Below, in pieces: positions 44,162-51,285 of a DNA stretch of 53,453 nt; the first letter of the stretch is position 1; every line of letters starts with the position of its first letter. Origin of the DNA: Sphingobacteriaceae bacterium (GTDB lineage Bacteria; Bacteroidota; Bacteroidia; Sphingobacteriales; Sphingobacteriaceae); NCBI GenBank assembly GCA_024645045.1, contig JAHEGO010000003.1, forward strand, positions 1 to 53,453, written 5' to 3'. A program made the translations under genes and the position numbers. The notes under the pieces were generated by a model. That model had not been told where the DNA came from. It saw nothing but the letters and a program-made list of their open reading frames with translations, and searched no databases.

Positions 44162-45715
44162 ATGGGAGCATCAGAAAATACTAAAAAAACATCTTCGGGC
44201 ATTCCTATAAAAGCGGTGTATTGCACGCCAACCGCACATACCGACCTACCTGGTGAATTCCCTTTTACTAGAGGTATTCAACCAGATATGTATCGTGGAA
44301 GGTTATGGACCATGCGTCAATACGCAGGTTTTTCTACTGCAGAAGAATCTAATAAAAGATATCATTATTTATTGCAACAAGGCACCATGGGTTTGTCTGT
44401 TGCATTTGATTTGCCTACGCAAATTGGATACGATTCGGATCATGATTTTGCAGAAGGGGAAGTAGGAAAAGTTGGAGTAGCGATTGATTCGTTGCAAGAC
44501 ATGGAAATTTTATTTGATGGAATTAAATTAGAAGAAATTACTACTTCAATGACCATCAATGCAACCGCTTCCATTTTATTAGCGATGTATTTAGCATTGG
44601 CTAAAAAGCAAGGTGCCGATTGGTCTAAAATTTCTGGTACTATTCAAAACGATATTTTAAAAGAATACGCAGCACGCGGAACCTATATTTATCCGCCAAA
44701 GCCTTCAATGCGTTTAATCACAGATATTTTCGAGTTTTGTAGCGAATCCGTTCCAAAGTGGAATACCATTTCAATTTCTGGTTACCATATTAGAGAAGCG
44801 GGTTCAACTGCAGTACAAGAATTGGCATTTACGTTGGCAAATGGAAAATCTTATTTGAAAGCAGCCATAGACAAAGGTTTAGCCATCGATGTTTTTGCTA
44901 AGCGATTGTCTTTCTTTTTTAATTGTCACAATAATTTTTTTGAAGAGATTGCTAAGTTTCGAGCAGCTAGAAGAATGTGGGCCAAAATCACTTCTGATTT
45001 AGGCGCAAAAGATCCGAGAGCAATGCAGTTGCGTTTTCATACTCAAACTGGTGGTTCAACGCTTACAGCACAACAACCAATGAATAACATTGTTCGTGTT
45101 ACGAATCAAGCAATGGCAGCGGTGTTAGGTGGCACACAATCTTTACACACCAACGGTTATGACGAAGCACTGTCATTACCCACAGAAGCAGCTGCAAAAA
45201 TCGCATTACGTACACAACAAATTATCGCATATGAATCTGGTGTGACAGATACCGTTGATCCATTAGCAGGTTCTTATTTTGTGGAAGAATTAACAGATAC
45301 CATGGAACAAGAAGCATGGAAATACATCAACAAAATTGATGCAATGGGCGGATCTGTTCAAGCAATTGAAGAAGGGTTTATTCAAAAAGAAATTGCTGAT
45401 GCCGCTTATGTTTATCAAAAAGAAATTGAATCTGGCGAAAGTATTTTAGTGGGTGTAAATAAATTTACGCAAGAAAAAGAATCGATGGGTGCATTGTTTG
45501 CGGTAAACGATAGCATTCGTTTGCAACAAATGGAAAAGTTAGCAGTGCTTCGCGCAAACAGAGACAATGCTAAGGTTACAGCGATTTTAGAAAAATTAGC
45601 AATACAAGCAAAAAGTACAGAAAATTTGATGCCAACGATAATTGAAGCGGTTGAAAATTTAGCAACACTTGGTGAAATTGCCAATACTTTACGAAATGTT
45701 TTTGGAGAATATTAA
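44162..45715 (+). CDS. methylmalonyl-CoA mutase family, catalytic subunit without B12-binding domain
   Basis: A 517-aa TIM-barrel mutase homologous to the substrate-binding half of methylmalonyl-CoA mutase, which interconverts succinyl-CoA and methylmalonyl-CoA. The pattern [15 protein letters not shown] carries Tyr54, equivalent to the Tyr89 that sets methylmalonyl specificity (Phe in isobutyryl-CoA mutase). [14 protein letters not shown] gives Arg172, equivalent to Arg207, which binds the substrate carboxylate. [12 protein letters not shown] holds the catalytic His. The cobalamin-binding domain with DxHxxG is absent. Full subunits exceed 700 aa, so it should pair with a separate B12 protein, not present nearby. 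Some CoA-contact positions differ (RGIQPDMY). The stop overlaps the next start by one base. Confidence 0.9.
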   Translation: MGASENTKKTSSGIPIKAVYCTPTAHTDLPGEFPFTRGIQPDMYRGRLWTMRQYAGFSTAEESNKRYHYLLQQGTMGLSVAFDLPTQIGYDSDHDFAEGEVGKVGVAIDSLQDMEILFDGIKLEEITTSMTINATASILLAMYLALAKKQGADWSKISGTIQNDILKEYAARGTYIYPPKPSMRLITDIFEFCSESVPKWNTISISGYHIREAGSTAVQELAFTLANGKSYLKAAIDKGLAIDVFAKRLSFFFNCHNNFFEEIAKFRAARRMWAKITSDLGAKDPRAMQLRFHTQTGGSTLTAQQPMNNIVRVTNQAMAAVLGGTQSLHTNGYDEALSLPTEAAAKIALRTQQIIAYESGVTDTVDPLAGSYFVEELTDTMEQEAWKYINKIDAMGGSVQAIEEGFIQKEIADAAYVYQKEIESGESILVGVNKFTQEKESMGALFAVNDSIRLQQMEKLAVLRANRDNAKVTAILEKLAIQAKSTENLMPTIIEAVENLATLGEIANTLRNVFGEY

Positions 45716-46473
45716 TGGCGATGAACAAAAAATATTTTAAAACAATACTATTTGTTTTAGCTGCTTTTAGCTTAGTAGCTTGTAGTAAGCAACTAATTTT
45801 AAAGGAAACTAAAATCACGCAACAATCCATTTCGGAAAAGCTTTTTGCTGATACTGCTATTATTTCGTTTTACGCACCGTATAAAAAATCTTTAGACTCA
45901 CAAATGAATGTAGTGGTGGGTTCTTCGGCCATTGCATTGAGTAAAAATAGTCCAGATAATAATTTAAGTATATTTTTTGCGGATGCCGTAGCTGCTGCTT
46001 GCAAAAACAAAAATGCAATTTTTGATTTTGCTTTTCCAACTACTAATGGCGGGATTAGAAACTCCATGCCTCAAGGCGATTGGACTTTACGCAATATGTA
46101 TGAGTTAATGCCATTCGAAAATGAATGTGTTTTGTTAACCATATCTGGAAAAAAAATAAATGAACTGGTTCGTTTTGTGCTGAGCAAAGGCGGGCAACCA
46201 TTAGCAGGAATTACCATTCAATCAAAACCATCAACAGAAACCCTTGTTAAAATTGCTGGATTGCCAGTAGATACCAATCGCAATTATGTGGTGTTAACCT
46301 CCGATTATTTAGCCAATGGAGGAGATGGAATTACTGCATTTGCTAATCCAATTAATAAAAGCAATTTGAATTATAAAATCAGAGATGCATTAATTGATTA
46401 TGTGTTATCTCAGAAAGCAATAGGAAAAACTATTAAACCAACCATCGATGGAAGAATTAGGATCGACCAATAG
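45715..46473 (+). CDS. lipoprotein with 5'-nucleotidase C-terminal domain
   Basis: A 252-aa lipoprotein: hydrophobic signal and lipobox LVAC with Cys23. The rest matches only the C-terminal, substrate-specificity domain of UshA/CD73-type 5'-nucleotidases. NGGIR sits in FPTTNGGIRNSMPQGDWT, and the end segment is SDYLANGGDGITAF. The catalytic metallophosphatase domain is missing from this protein and encoded by the very next gene, in reversed order relative to the fused enzyme. The mutase stop overlaps its start by one base, and its 3' end overlaps the phosphatase gene by 26 bp. The two products probably work together on extracytoplasmic nucleotides. Confidence 0.87.
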   Translation: MAMNKKYFKTILFVLAAFSLVACSKQLILKETKITQQSISEKLFADTAIISFYAPYKKSLDSQMNVVVGSSAIALSKNSPDNNLSIFFADAVAAACKNKNAIFDFAFPTTNGGIRNSMPQGDWTLRNMYELMPFENECVLLTISGKKINELVRFVLSKGGQPLAGITIQSKPSTETLVKIAGLPVDTNRNYVVLTSDYLANGGDGITAFANPINKSNLNYKIRDALIDYVLSQKAIGKTIKPTIDGRIRIDQ

Positions 46474-47410
46474 ACGAACCTTTATTAAGTCACTTTCTGC
46501 AGCAGCCGCACTTTTTGCTGTTGGAGCGAATCCTTTTGCTGCGCAAGCAAAAAAATCGATTACAAAGCTTACCATTTTACATACAAACGATGTGCACAGT
46601 CGCATTGATCCTTTTCCTGCGGATGGTTCTAGAAATGCAGGTTTGGGTGGAGTTGCAAGAAGGGCGACCTTAATTAAACAAATTAGAGCGGAAGAGGAAC
46701 ATGTTTTATTATTAGATGCTGGTGATATTTTTCAAGGAACCCCTTATTTTAATTTATATGGTGGTGAACTGGAAATTAAATTGATGTCGAAGTTGGGTTA
46801 TGATGCCGCAACTATTGGAAATCATGATTTTGACTGCGGAATAGCAGGTTTTGAAAAGCAACTCAAACACGCAAGTTTTCCATTCCTAATTGCAAACTAT
46901 GATTTTAAGGATACCATCTTAAATGGCAAAACGCAGCCATATAAGGTCTTTCACAAAGGCGACTTAAAAATTGGGGTATTTGGTTTAGGAATTGAACTAG
47001 AAGGCCTAGTAGAAGCCAGAAACTACGGACAAACGCAATATTTGAATCCTATAACGGTTGCAAATCAAGTGGCCCATCAATTAAAACACGATATGCAATG
47101 TGATTTGGTTATTTGCCTTTCGCATTTAGGATATGCGTATAAAGACAATAAAGTATCAGACAAGGTTTTAGCAGATCAAACGGCAGGAATCGACTTGATC
47201 ATTGGAGCGCATACGCATACGTTCATGACGGCTCCAGAAATACGCAAAAACAGCCTTGGAGAGGAAGTAAGGATCTTTCAAGTTGGGTTTGCAGGGATTA
47301 ACTTGGGTCGAATAGATTATTTCTTTGAATTAGGAAAGAAAAAGAAACAAGCCATCGGTTCGGCAATGCGTATTGACCAAGAATTGCTTGACGATTTTGA
47401 AATTGCCTAA
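46448..47410 (+). CDS. Tat-exported metallophosphatase (5'-nucleotidase N-terminal domain)
   Basis: A 320-aa calcineurin-like phosphatase corresponding to the catalytic half of UshA-type nucleotidases. Metal-site motifs are all present: ILHTNDVHSRI, LLDAGDIFQGTPYF, TIGNHDFDCG, CLSHLGY and IIGAHTHTF. The N-terminus has a twin-arginine signal, NRRTFIKSL, before a hydrophobic segment ending ANPFAAQA, so the protein is likely exported folded with its metals. It starts inside the preceding lipoprotein gene, which supplies the separate nucleotide-specificity domain. After the stop comes the long non-coding region before dnaA. With no C-terminal domain of its own, activity probably depends on the partner. 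Confidence 0.9.
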   Translation: MEELGSTNRRTFIKSLSAAAALFAVGANPFAAQAKKSITKLTILHTNDVHSRIDPFPADGSRNAGLGGVARRATLIKQIRAEEEHVLLLDAGDIFQGTPYFNLYGGELEIKLMSKLGYDAATIGNHDFDCGIAGFEKQLKHASFPFLIANYDFKDTILNGKTQPYKVFHKGDLKIGVFGLGIELEGLVEARNYGQTQYLNPITVANQVAHQLKHDMQCDLVICLSHLGYAYKDNKVSDKVLADQTAGIDLIIGAHTHTFMTAPEIRKNSLGEEVRIFQVGFAGINLGRIDYFFELGKKKKQAIGSAMRIDQELLDDFEIA

Positions 47411-47785
47411 TTGAAGAAATAAATAAATTCATTTTCAGTCACTTATAAATGACTTTTTAAGAGCTGAAAATGGGAATTGATAAGTAAAAATAATTGATAT
47501 TTTTGATTAGTTTTTGATTGTCAATCAATTATAGCCGGCATCTCGAAAAGCCTTGACTAGAAAGGCTTTCATCCAGTTACAAAAAAATACTCGAATTAAA
47601 TAATTTTAATTTTTTTTATTTTTTTTTCGAGCAAAAAATGCCTTCTTGCTATTGAAAATCAACTTTGGAAAAAACAAATTTTTTTTTTATTTTTTTGTTA
47701 AGAAATAAATGCAAATATTCGTAAACCCAAATGGAAAATCTGTTTTCCATAGGAATATTTAGATAATAATTTTCGAATAATAACA
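47411..47785 (+). promoter_or_regulatory. 375-bp non-coding region before dnaA with several inverted repeats
   Basis: No gene is visible here. Seen: GTCACTTATAAATGAC, a near-perfect palindrome at 47438-47453, nested in flanking ATTTTCAG (47431-47438) and CTGAAAAT (47464-47471) arms; TTGATTG-T-CAATCAA at 47514-47528; AAAGCCTT-N7-AAGGCTTT at 47547-47569; ATGGAAAA-TCTG-TTTTCCAT at 47731-47750; and long T tracts around 47607-47628 and 47681-47699. TATTTTTG (47498-47505) with TTG at 47477-47479 (18-bp spacer) is a possible promoter, which would give a leader of about 270 bases. Perfect DnaA boxes (TTATCCACA) were not found. It may be a dnaA control region, possibly near an origin. Confidence 0.5.
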
Positions 47786-49213
47786 ATGATAGAAACTAGC
47801 ACAGCAGTATGGGAAAATTGTCTTAAGATTATCAAAGACAACGTGCCGACACAAAGCTTCAAGACTTGGTTTGAACCAATAAAGGCTTTAAAATTAGACG
47901 GAGCCGTGCTAACCATCCAAGTACCTAGTTTATTTTTCTACGAGTGGTTAGAAGAACACTACGTAAATTTATTACGTAAAACCATTAAACATGAACTTGG
48001 AGCAGATGCCCGCCTAGAATATAATATTGTAGTAGATAATGCTACTTCTAATACAAAAGCACAAACCATTAATATTCCAGCATCTCCAAATGGAGAGTTG
48101 AAAAACCCTTCGGTGCCAATTCCGGTAACTGTACCTTCTTCTATTCGTAATCCATTCGTAATTCCGGGTTTGAAGAAAATCAACATTGATAGTCAATTAA
48201 ATTCAAAATATTCATTTGATAATTTTGTTGAAGGAGATTGTAACCGTTTAGCGCGTTCAGCTGGTTTTGCTGTTGCGAATAAGCCAGGAGGCACTTCTTT
48301 TAACCCATTAATGATTTATGGTCCTACAGGTTTAGGAAAAACACATTTAGTGCATGCCATAGGTGGTGCCATTAAAGATCGTTTTCCTGAAAAACAAGTG
48401 CTATATGTAAATGCAGAGAAATTTACTCAGCAATTTGTAGAATCAATGAAAAACAATACCATCAACGATTTCAAAAACTTCTATCAATTGATCGATGTTT
48501 TGATTTTAGATGATGTACACAACTTTGCAGGAAAAGAAAAGACACAAGATATTTTCTTCCATATATTCAATGAATTGCATCAAACCAATAAACAAATTGT
48601 CTTAACTTCTGATAAACCACCAAAAGATTTAATTGGAGTAGAAGATCGTTTATTGTCTCGTTTCAAATGGGGTTTAACTGCAGATTTGCAAATTCCAGAT
48701 TTTGAAACCAGAATGGCTATTCTATATAAGAAAATGCAATTAGATGGTATTGAGTTGCCGCAAGATGTTGTAGAATACGTTGCACACAACATTGATAGCA
48801 ACATGCGTGACTTAGAAGGAGCAATGGTTTCTTTATTGGCACACTCTACCTTAAATAAAAAAGAAATTGATTTGCCATTGGCAAAACAAATGTTGAAGAA
48901 CTTCATTAAAAATTCTAGTAAAGAAATTTCAATTGAATACATTCAAAAATTAGTTTGTGAATATTTTGAAGTTCCTGTAGAATTATTGAAGTCGCAAACT
49001 AGAAAAAGAGAGATTGTTCAAGCAAGACAAATATCTATGTATTTAGCGAAGAGCCATACAAAGTCTTCTTTAAAGTCAATAGGAATGCACTTCGGAGGCA
49101 GAGATCACTCTACTGTAATTTATGCTTGTCAAACGGTTGAAGACTTAATCGATACAGATAAAAAGTTCCGTGCATATGTTGCAGACATTCAGAAAAAATT
49201 AAAATTAAGCTAA
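47786..49213 (+). CDS. dnaA: chromosomal replication initiator protein DnaA
   Basis: DnaA unwinds the origin to start replication. At 475 aa all four domains are present: helical domain I (1-~85, with WENCLKIIKDNVPTQSFKTWF), a short linker II, the AAA+ domain III with Walker A GPTGLGKT at 179-186 and Walker B VLILDDVHNF near 235-244, and the DNA-binding domain IV with the signature GGRDHSTVIYA near residue 435. The initiator-specific region and arginine finger segment LLSRFKWG are seen. The gene is flanked by the 375-bp non-coding region upstream and a strong terminator downstream, so it is probably monocistronic. dnaN and recF do not follow it, unlike many other phyla. Confidence 0.98.
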   Translation: MIETSTAVWENCLKIIKDNVPTQSFKTWFEPIKALKLDGAVLTIQVPSLFFYEWLEEHYVNLLRKTIKHELGADARLEYNIVVDNATSNTKAQTINIPASPNGELKNPSVPIPVTVPSSIRNPFVIPGLKKINIDSQLNSKYSFDNFVEGDCNRLARSAGFAVANKPGGTSFNPLMIYGPTGLGKTHLVHAIGGAIKDRFPEKQVLYVNAEKFTQQFVESMKNNTINDFKNFYQLIDVLILDDVHNFAGKEKTQDIFFHIFNELHQTNKQIVLTSDKPPKDLIGVEDRLLSRFKWGLTADLQIPDFETRMAILYKKMQLDGIELPQDVVEYVAHNIDSNMRDLEGAMVSLLAHSTLNKKEIDLPLAKQMLKNFIKNSSKEISIEYIQKLVCEYFEVPVELLKSQTRKREIVQARQISMYLAKSHTKSSLKSIGMHFGGRDHSTVIYACQTVEDLIDTDKKFRAYVADIQKKLKLS

Positions 49214-49234
49214 ATCCTTTTTAGCTTTTGGTTC

Positions 49235-49268
49235 ATAAAAAAACCCAGCTTTTGCTGGGTTTTTTTAT
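49235..49268. terminator. bidirectional intrinsic terminator after dnaA
   Basis: ATAAAAAAACCCAGC (49235-49249) and its exact reverse complement (49254-49268) form a 15-bp stem with a TTTT loop. A GC core is flanked by A and T runs on both sides, so it can stop transcripts from dnaA and from the convergent TPM gene. A second 8-bp hairpin, AAGCTAAA/TTTAGCTT (49207-49227), overlaps the dnaA stop codon just before it. Confidence 0.92.
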
Positions 49269-49321
49269 GTCTTTGTTTTGGCAAAATAATATTGCTATGT
49301 ATTTATAAGTACAGGTTTTAA

Positions 49322-50068
49322 TTACCAACTTCCGCTGGAACCGCCTCCTCCAAAACTTCCGCCTCCGAATCCACCGAAACTTCCGCCGCCGCCAGAGAAA
49401 TCTCCGAACGAGCCTCTGCCGCTGCCACCGCCAAACCACATGGGTGGCATCATTCCGCCTCTTCCTCTGTTTCCTCCTATGCCCCCCGAGTTGCCTTTAT
49501 TTTTACTAGCAATAATTAAGTAAACAATAAAAAAGCCAATGATCCAACCAAATGGAATCTTGTCTTTTTTCTTTTTAGCATAATTGTCAGCAGTATATTC
49601 GCCTGCGGAAAATTTAAAAATAGCGGTTGTTGCTTGGTCTAAGCCAATAAAATAATCACCTTGTTTAAAAGCAGGCTTAATTTCTTTTTCAATAATTCTT
49701 TTGCAGATGGCATCGGGTAATACGCCTTCCATGCCATAACCAGTTTGAATGGTAACTTTATGGTCGCTTAAAGCGACTAATAATAACACTCCATTGTCTT
49801 TGTCTTTTTGTCCAATCCCCCAACTTTCTGCTAAAGTGTTTGCATAATGACTTATTTCATCGCCATCAATGGTGTTTACAATTACAATACACACTTGAGT
49901 AGAAGTGGTGTCGTTATAGGCCAATAACTTTTGGGTCAATTGGCTTTTTTGTTCCGCATTTAACGTATTGGTATAATCATTCACCAATTCGCTAGACTTA
50001 GCAGGAATACTTTCTGCCATTCCAATGCTACTTATTAATACGAATAGTATCAGTAGGTATTTTTTCAT
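49322..50068 (-). CDS. TPM-domain protein with glycine-rich C-terminus
   Basis: A 248-aa exported membrane protein. I choose ATG 50068 (MKKYLLILFVLISSIGMAES, a clear signal peptide). An in-frame ATG at 50161 would add 31 residues that overlap the upstream gene. The TPM (TPM_phosphatase) domain spans about 25-150, with QKDKDNGVLLLVAL and QTGYGMEGVLPD. A single membrane helix (about 168-185) is followed by a low-complexity tail of Gly, Ser and Phe (GGGGSFGGFGGGSFGGGG). Family members occur in photosystem repair and in bacterial envelopes. Some have acid phosphatase activity. It lies one base after the second TPM gene and downstream of lemA, a common trio. Confidence 0.88.
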   Translation of the reverse strand: MKKYLLILFVLISSIGMAESIPAKSSELVNDYTNTLNAEQKSQLTQKLLAYNDTTSTQVCIVIVNTIDGDEISHYANTLAESWGIGQKDKDNGVLLLVALSDHKVTIQTGYGMEGVLPDAICKRIIEKEIKPAFKQGDYFIGLDQATTAIFKFSAGEYTADNYAKKKKDKIPFGWIIGFFIVYLIIASKNKGNSGGIGGNRGRGGMMPPMWFGGGSGRGSFGDFSGGGGSFGGFGGGSFGGGGSSGSW

Positions 50069-50069
50069 A

Positions 50070-50498
50070 TTAATGTGCAATGTCATTTGAAATTTCATTT
50101 TTATCTCCCAATTCATATGGAAAAAATAATTTAACTTTTTCAGCAATTGCCGCAATGCCAATGATTAGGCCGGTTGTTAAATCATCTTTCTTAAATTCAG
50201 GAAGCATCAATTCTTTTACACTATCCCAAAATTCATTTCCAGTATGTTGGTTGATGCCAGCATCGCCAATGATCGCAAACTTTTTATCTTCAGTTGCTAA
50301 ATAAATTAACACGCCATTTCTTAAAGCAGTTTCGTGCATGGCTAATTTTTTAAATTGAAAAGCGGCCCTATCTAAAACATCAATTTTAGAAAAGTCTTCT
50401 ACAAACACCCTGATTTCGCAAGATGTTTGAAGCTCCGCTTTTTCAATAGCAGCTTTAACCTGTTGTTGTTGATCTTTTGAAAATCTATTGATGCCCAT
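50070..50498 (-). CDS. TPM-domain protein, short cytoplasmic form
   Basis: A 142-aa protein consisting of a TPM domain alone: QVKAAIEKAELQTSCEIRVFVEDFS, then RNGVLIYLATEDKKFAIIGDAGINQ and a C-terminal LTTGLIIGIAAIAEKVKLFFPY. It has no signal peptide or membrane helix after the domain, so it is probably soluble or peripheral at the membrane. It is a partner-like paralogue of the exported TPM protein encoded one base downstream, and follows lemA by 50 bp. Role unknown. The three genes together suggest an envelope or stress function. Confidence 0.86.
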   Translation of the reverse strand: MGINRFSKDQQQQVKAAIEKAELQTSCEIRVFVEDFSKIDVLDRAAFQFKKLAMHETALRNGVLIYLATEDKKFAIIGDAGINQHTGNEFWDSVKELMLPEFKKDDLTTGLIIGIAAIAEKVKLFFPYELGDKNEISNDIAH

Positions 50499-50548
50499 TA
50501 GCTTGTTTTTGTTGGTCTTGAAGCGTTTTTTTGTTGGTAAAATTCAAA

Positions 50549-51130
50549 TTAGAACTTTACTTCAGGAACTTTTTCGGCACCTTTTTCTGCTTCAAAATAA
50601 CCTTTTTTACTAAAGCCAAACATACCAGCTGTTAAGTTATTTGGGAATGAACGAATAGTCGAATTATATTCTTGTGTTACTTCGTTAAATCTTGCGCGCT
50701 CTACTGTTATTCTATTTTCTGTGCCTTCTAACTGTGCTTGTAATTCTAAAAAGTTTTGGTTCGCTTTCAAGTCAGGATATTTTTCTACCACTACTAATAA
50801 TTTTGAAAGGGAAGAACTTAATTGTCCTTGTGCTTGTTGAAATTGTTGAATTGCCTCAGGACTTAGTTTACTTGCATCAACATTAACTGATGTTGCTTTT
50901 GACCTTGCTTCTGTAACAGCAGTCAATACGTCTTTTTCAAAATTTGCATAGCCTTTCACAGTATTAACTAAATTCGGAATTAAATCTGCTCTGCGTTGGT
51001 AAACGTTTTCTACTTGTGCCCATTGTGAGCTTACTTTTTCGTCAAGTTTTACCATTGAGTTATAACCGCAGCCGCTGAATAATACTACTACAGCAATTAA
51101 TCCTAAAATAATAAGGTTTGTTCTTTTCAT
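50549..51130 (-). CDS. lemA: LemA family lipoprotein
   Basis: A 193-aa LemA protein. The N-terminus has a basic start, a hydrophobic helix and the lipobox LFSGC (Cys21). The all-helical LemA domain follows with the family signatures YNSMVKLDEKVSSQWAQVEN, YQRRADLIPNLV, FLELQAQLEGTENRITVERARFN and YNSTIRSFPNN. LemA proteins are widespread membrane or surface proteins of unclear function, very often next to TPM-domain genes, as here. It is the first gene of the lemA-TPM-TPM group. Confidence 0.94.
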   Translation of the reverse strand: MKRTNLIILGLIAVVVLFSGCGYNSMVKLDEKVSSQWAQVENVYQRRADLIPNLVNTVKGYANFEKDVLTAVTEARSKATSVNVDASKLSPEAIQQFQQAQGQLSSSLSKLLVVVEKYPDLKANQNFLELQAQLEGTENRITVERARFNEVTQEYNSTIRSFPNNLTAGMFGFSKKGYFEAEKGAEKVPEVKF

Positions 51131-51152
51131 GATTTTAATTTTTTTTAATAGT

Positions 51153-51160
51153 CAAATTTA
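51153..51160 (-). promoter_or_regulatory. candidate -7 promoter element of the lemA operon
   Basis: On the minus strand this reads TAAATTTG, matching TAnnTTTG, 22 bp before the lemA ATG. No TTG is at the 19-bp distance, so only half of the promoter is supported. Confidence 0.4.
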
Positions 51161-51233
51161 CACAATAAAACCTGTTTCGTGATTGCTTGTTTGATAAATT
51201 ATTGTAACAGTTTAGGTACTTTGTTTGTTAGCA

Positions 51234-51257
51234 TATATTTGCATTTGTTTATATTTG
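51234..51257 (+). promoter_or_regulatory. two tandem TATATTTG boxes before the FAD oxidoreductase gene
   Basis: TATATTTG occurs at 51234-51241 and again at 51250-51257, 16 bp apart, both exact TAnnTTTG matches. The second has TTG at 51225-51227 with a 22-bp spacer. The ATG is at 51286, so leaders would be about 20-45 bases. Confidence 0.45.
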
Positions 51258-51285
51258 ATTATTGTAAGATAAAAACTTACCCCAT

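Noticed and set aside
47547-47569. Hairpin after the metallophosphatase gene as a terminator
   Set aside because: The 8-bp stem is perfect, but neither strand has a T-run immediately after it, and it is 137 bp past the stop codon. It is kept as part of the dnaA upstream region.
47411-47785. Definite replication origin
   Set aside because: No exact DnaA boxes were found, and Bacteroidota origins are often not next to dnaA. Only a possibility is stated.
48580-48942. 120-codon minus-strand open frame inside dnaA
   Set aside because: It is antisense to the DnaA AAA+ domain and its composition is that of a reverse-frame artefact.
49233-49439. Arg/Trp-rich minus-strand frame in the TPM gene 3' end
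   Set aside because: It arises from the glycine-codon repeats read in another frame and runs through the terminator.
49325-49500. Tandem repeat or CRISPR-like array
   Set aside because: The repetition is codon-level glycine/serine/phenylalanine coding within the TPM protein tail, with no spacer structure.
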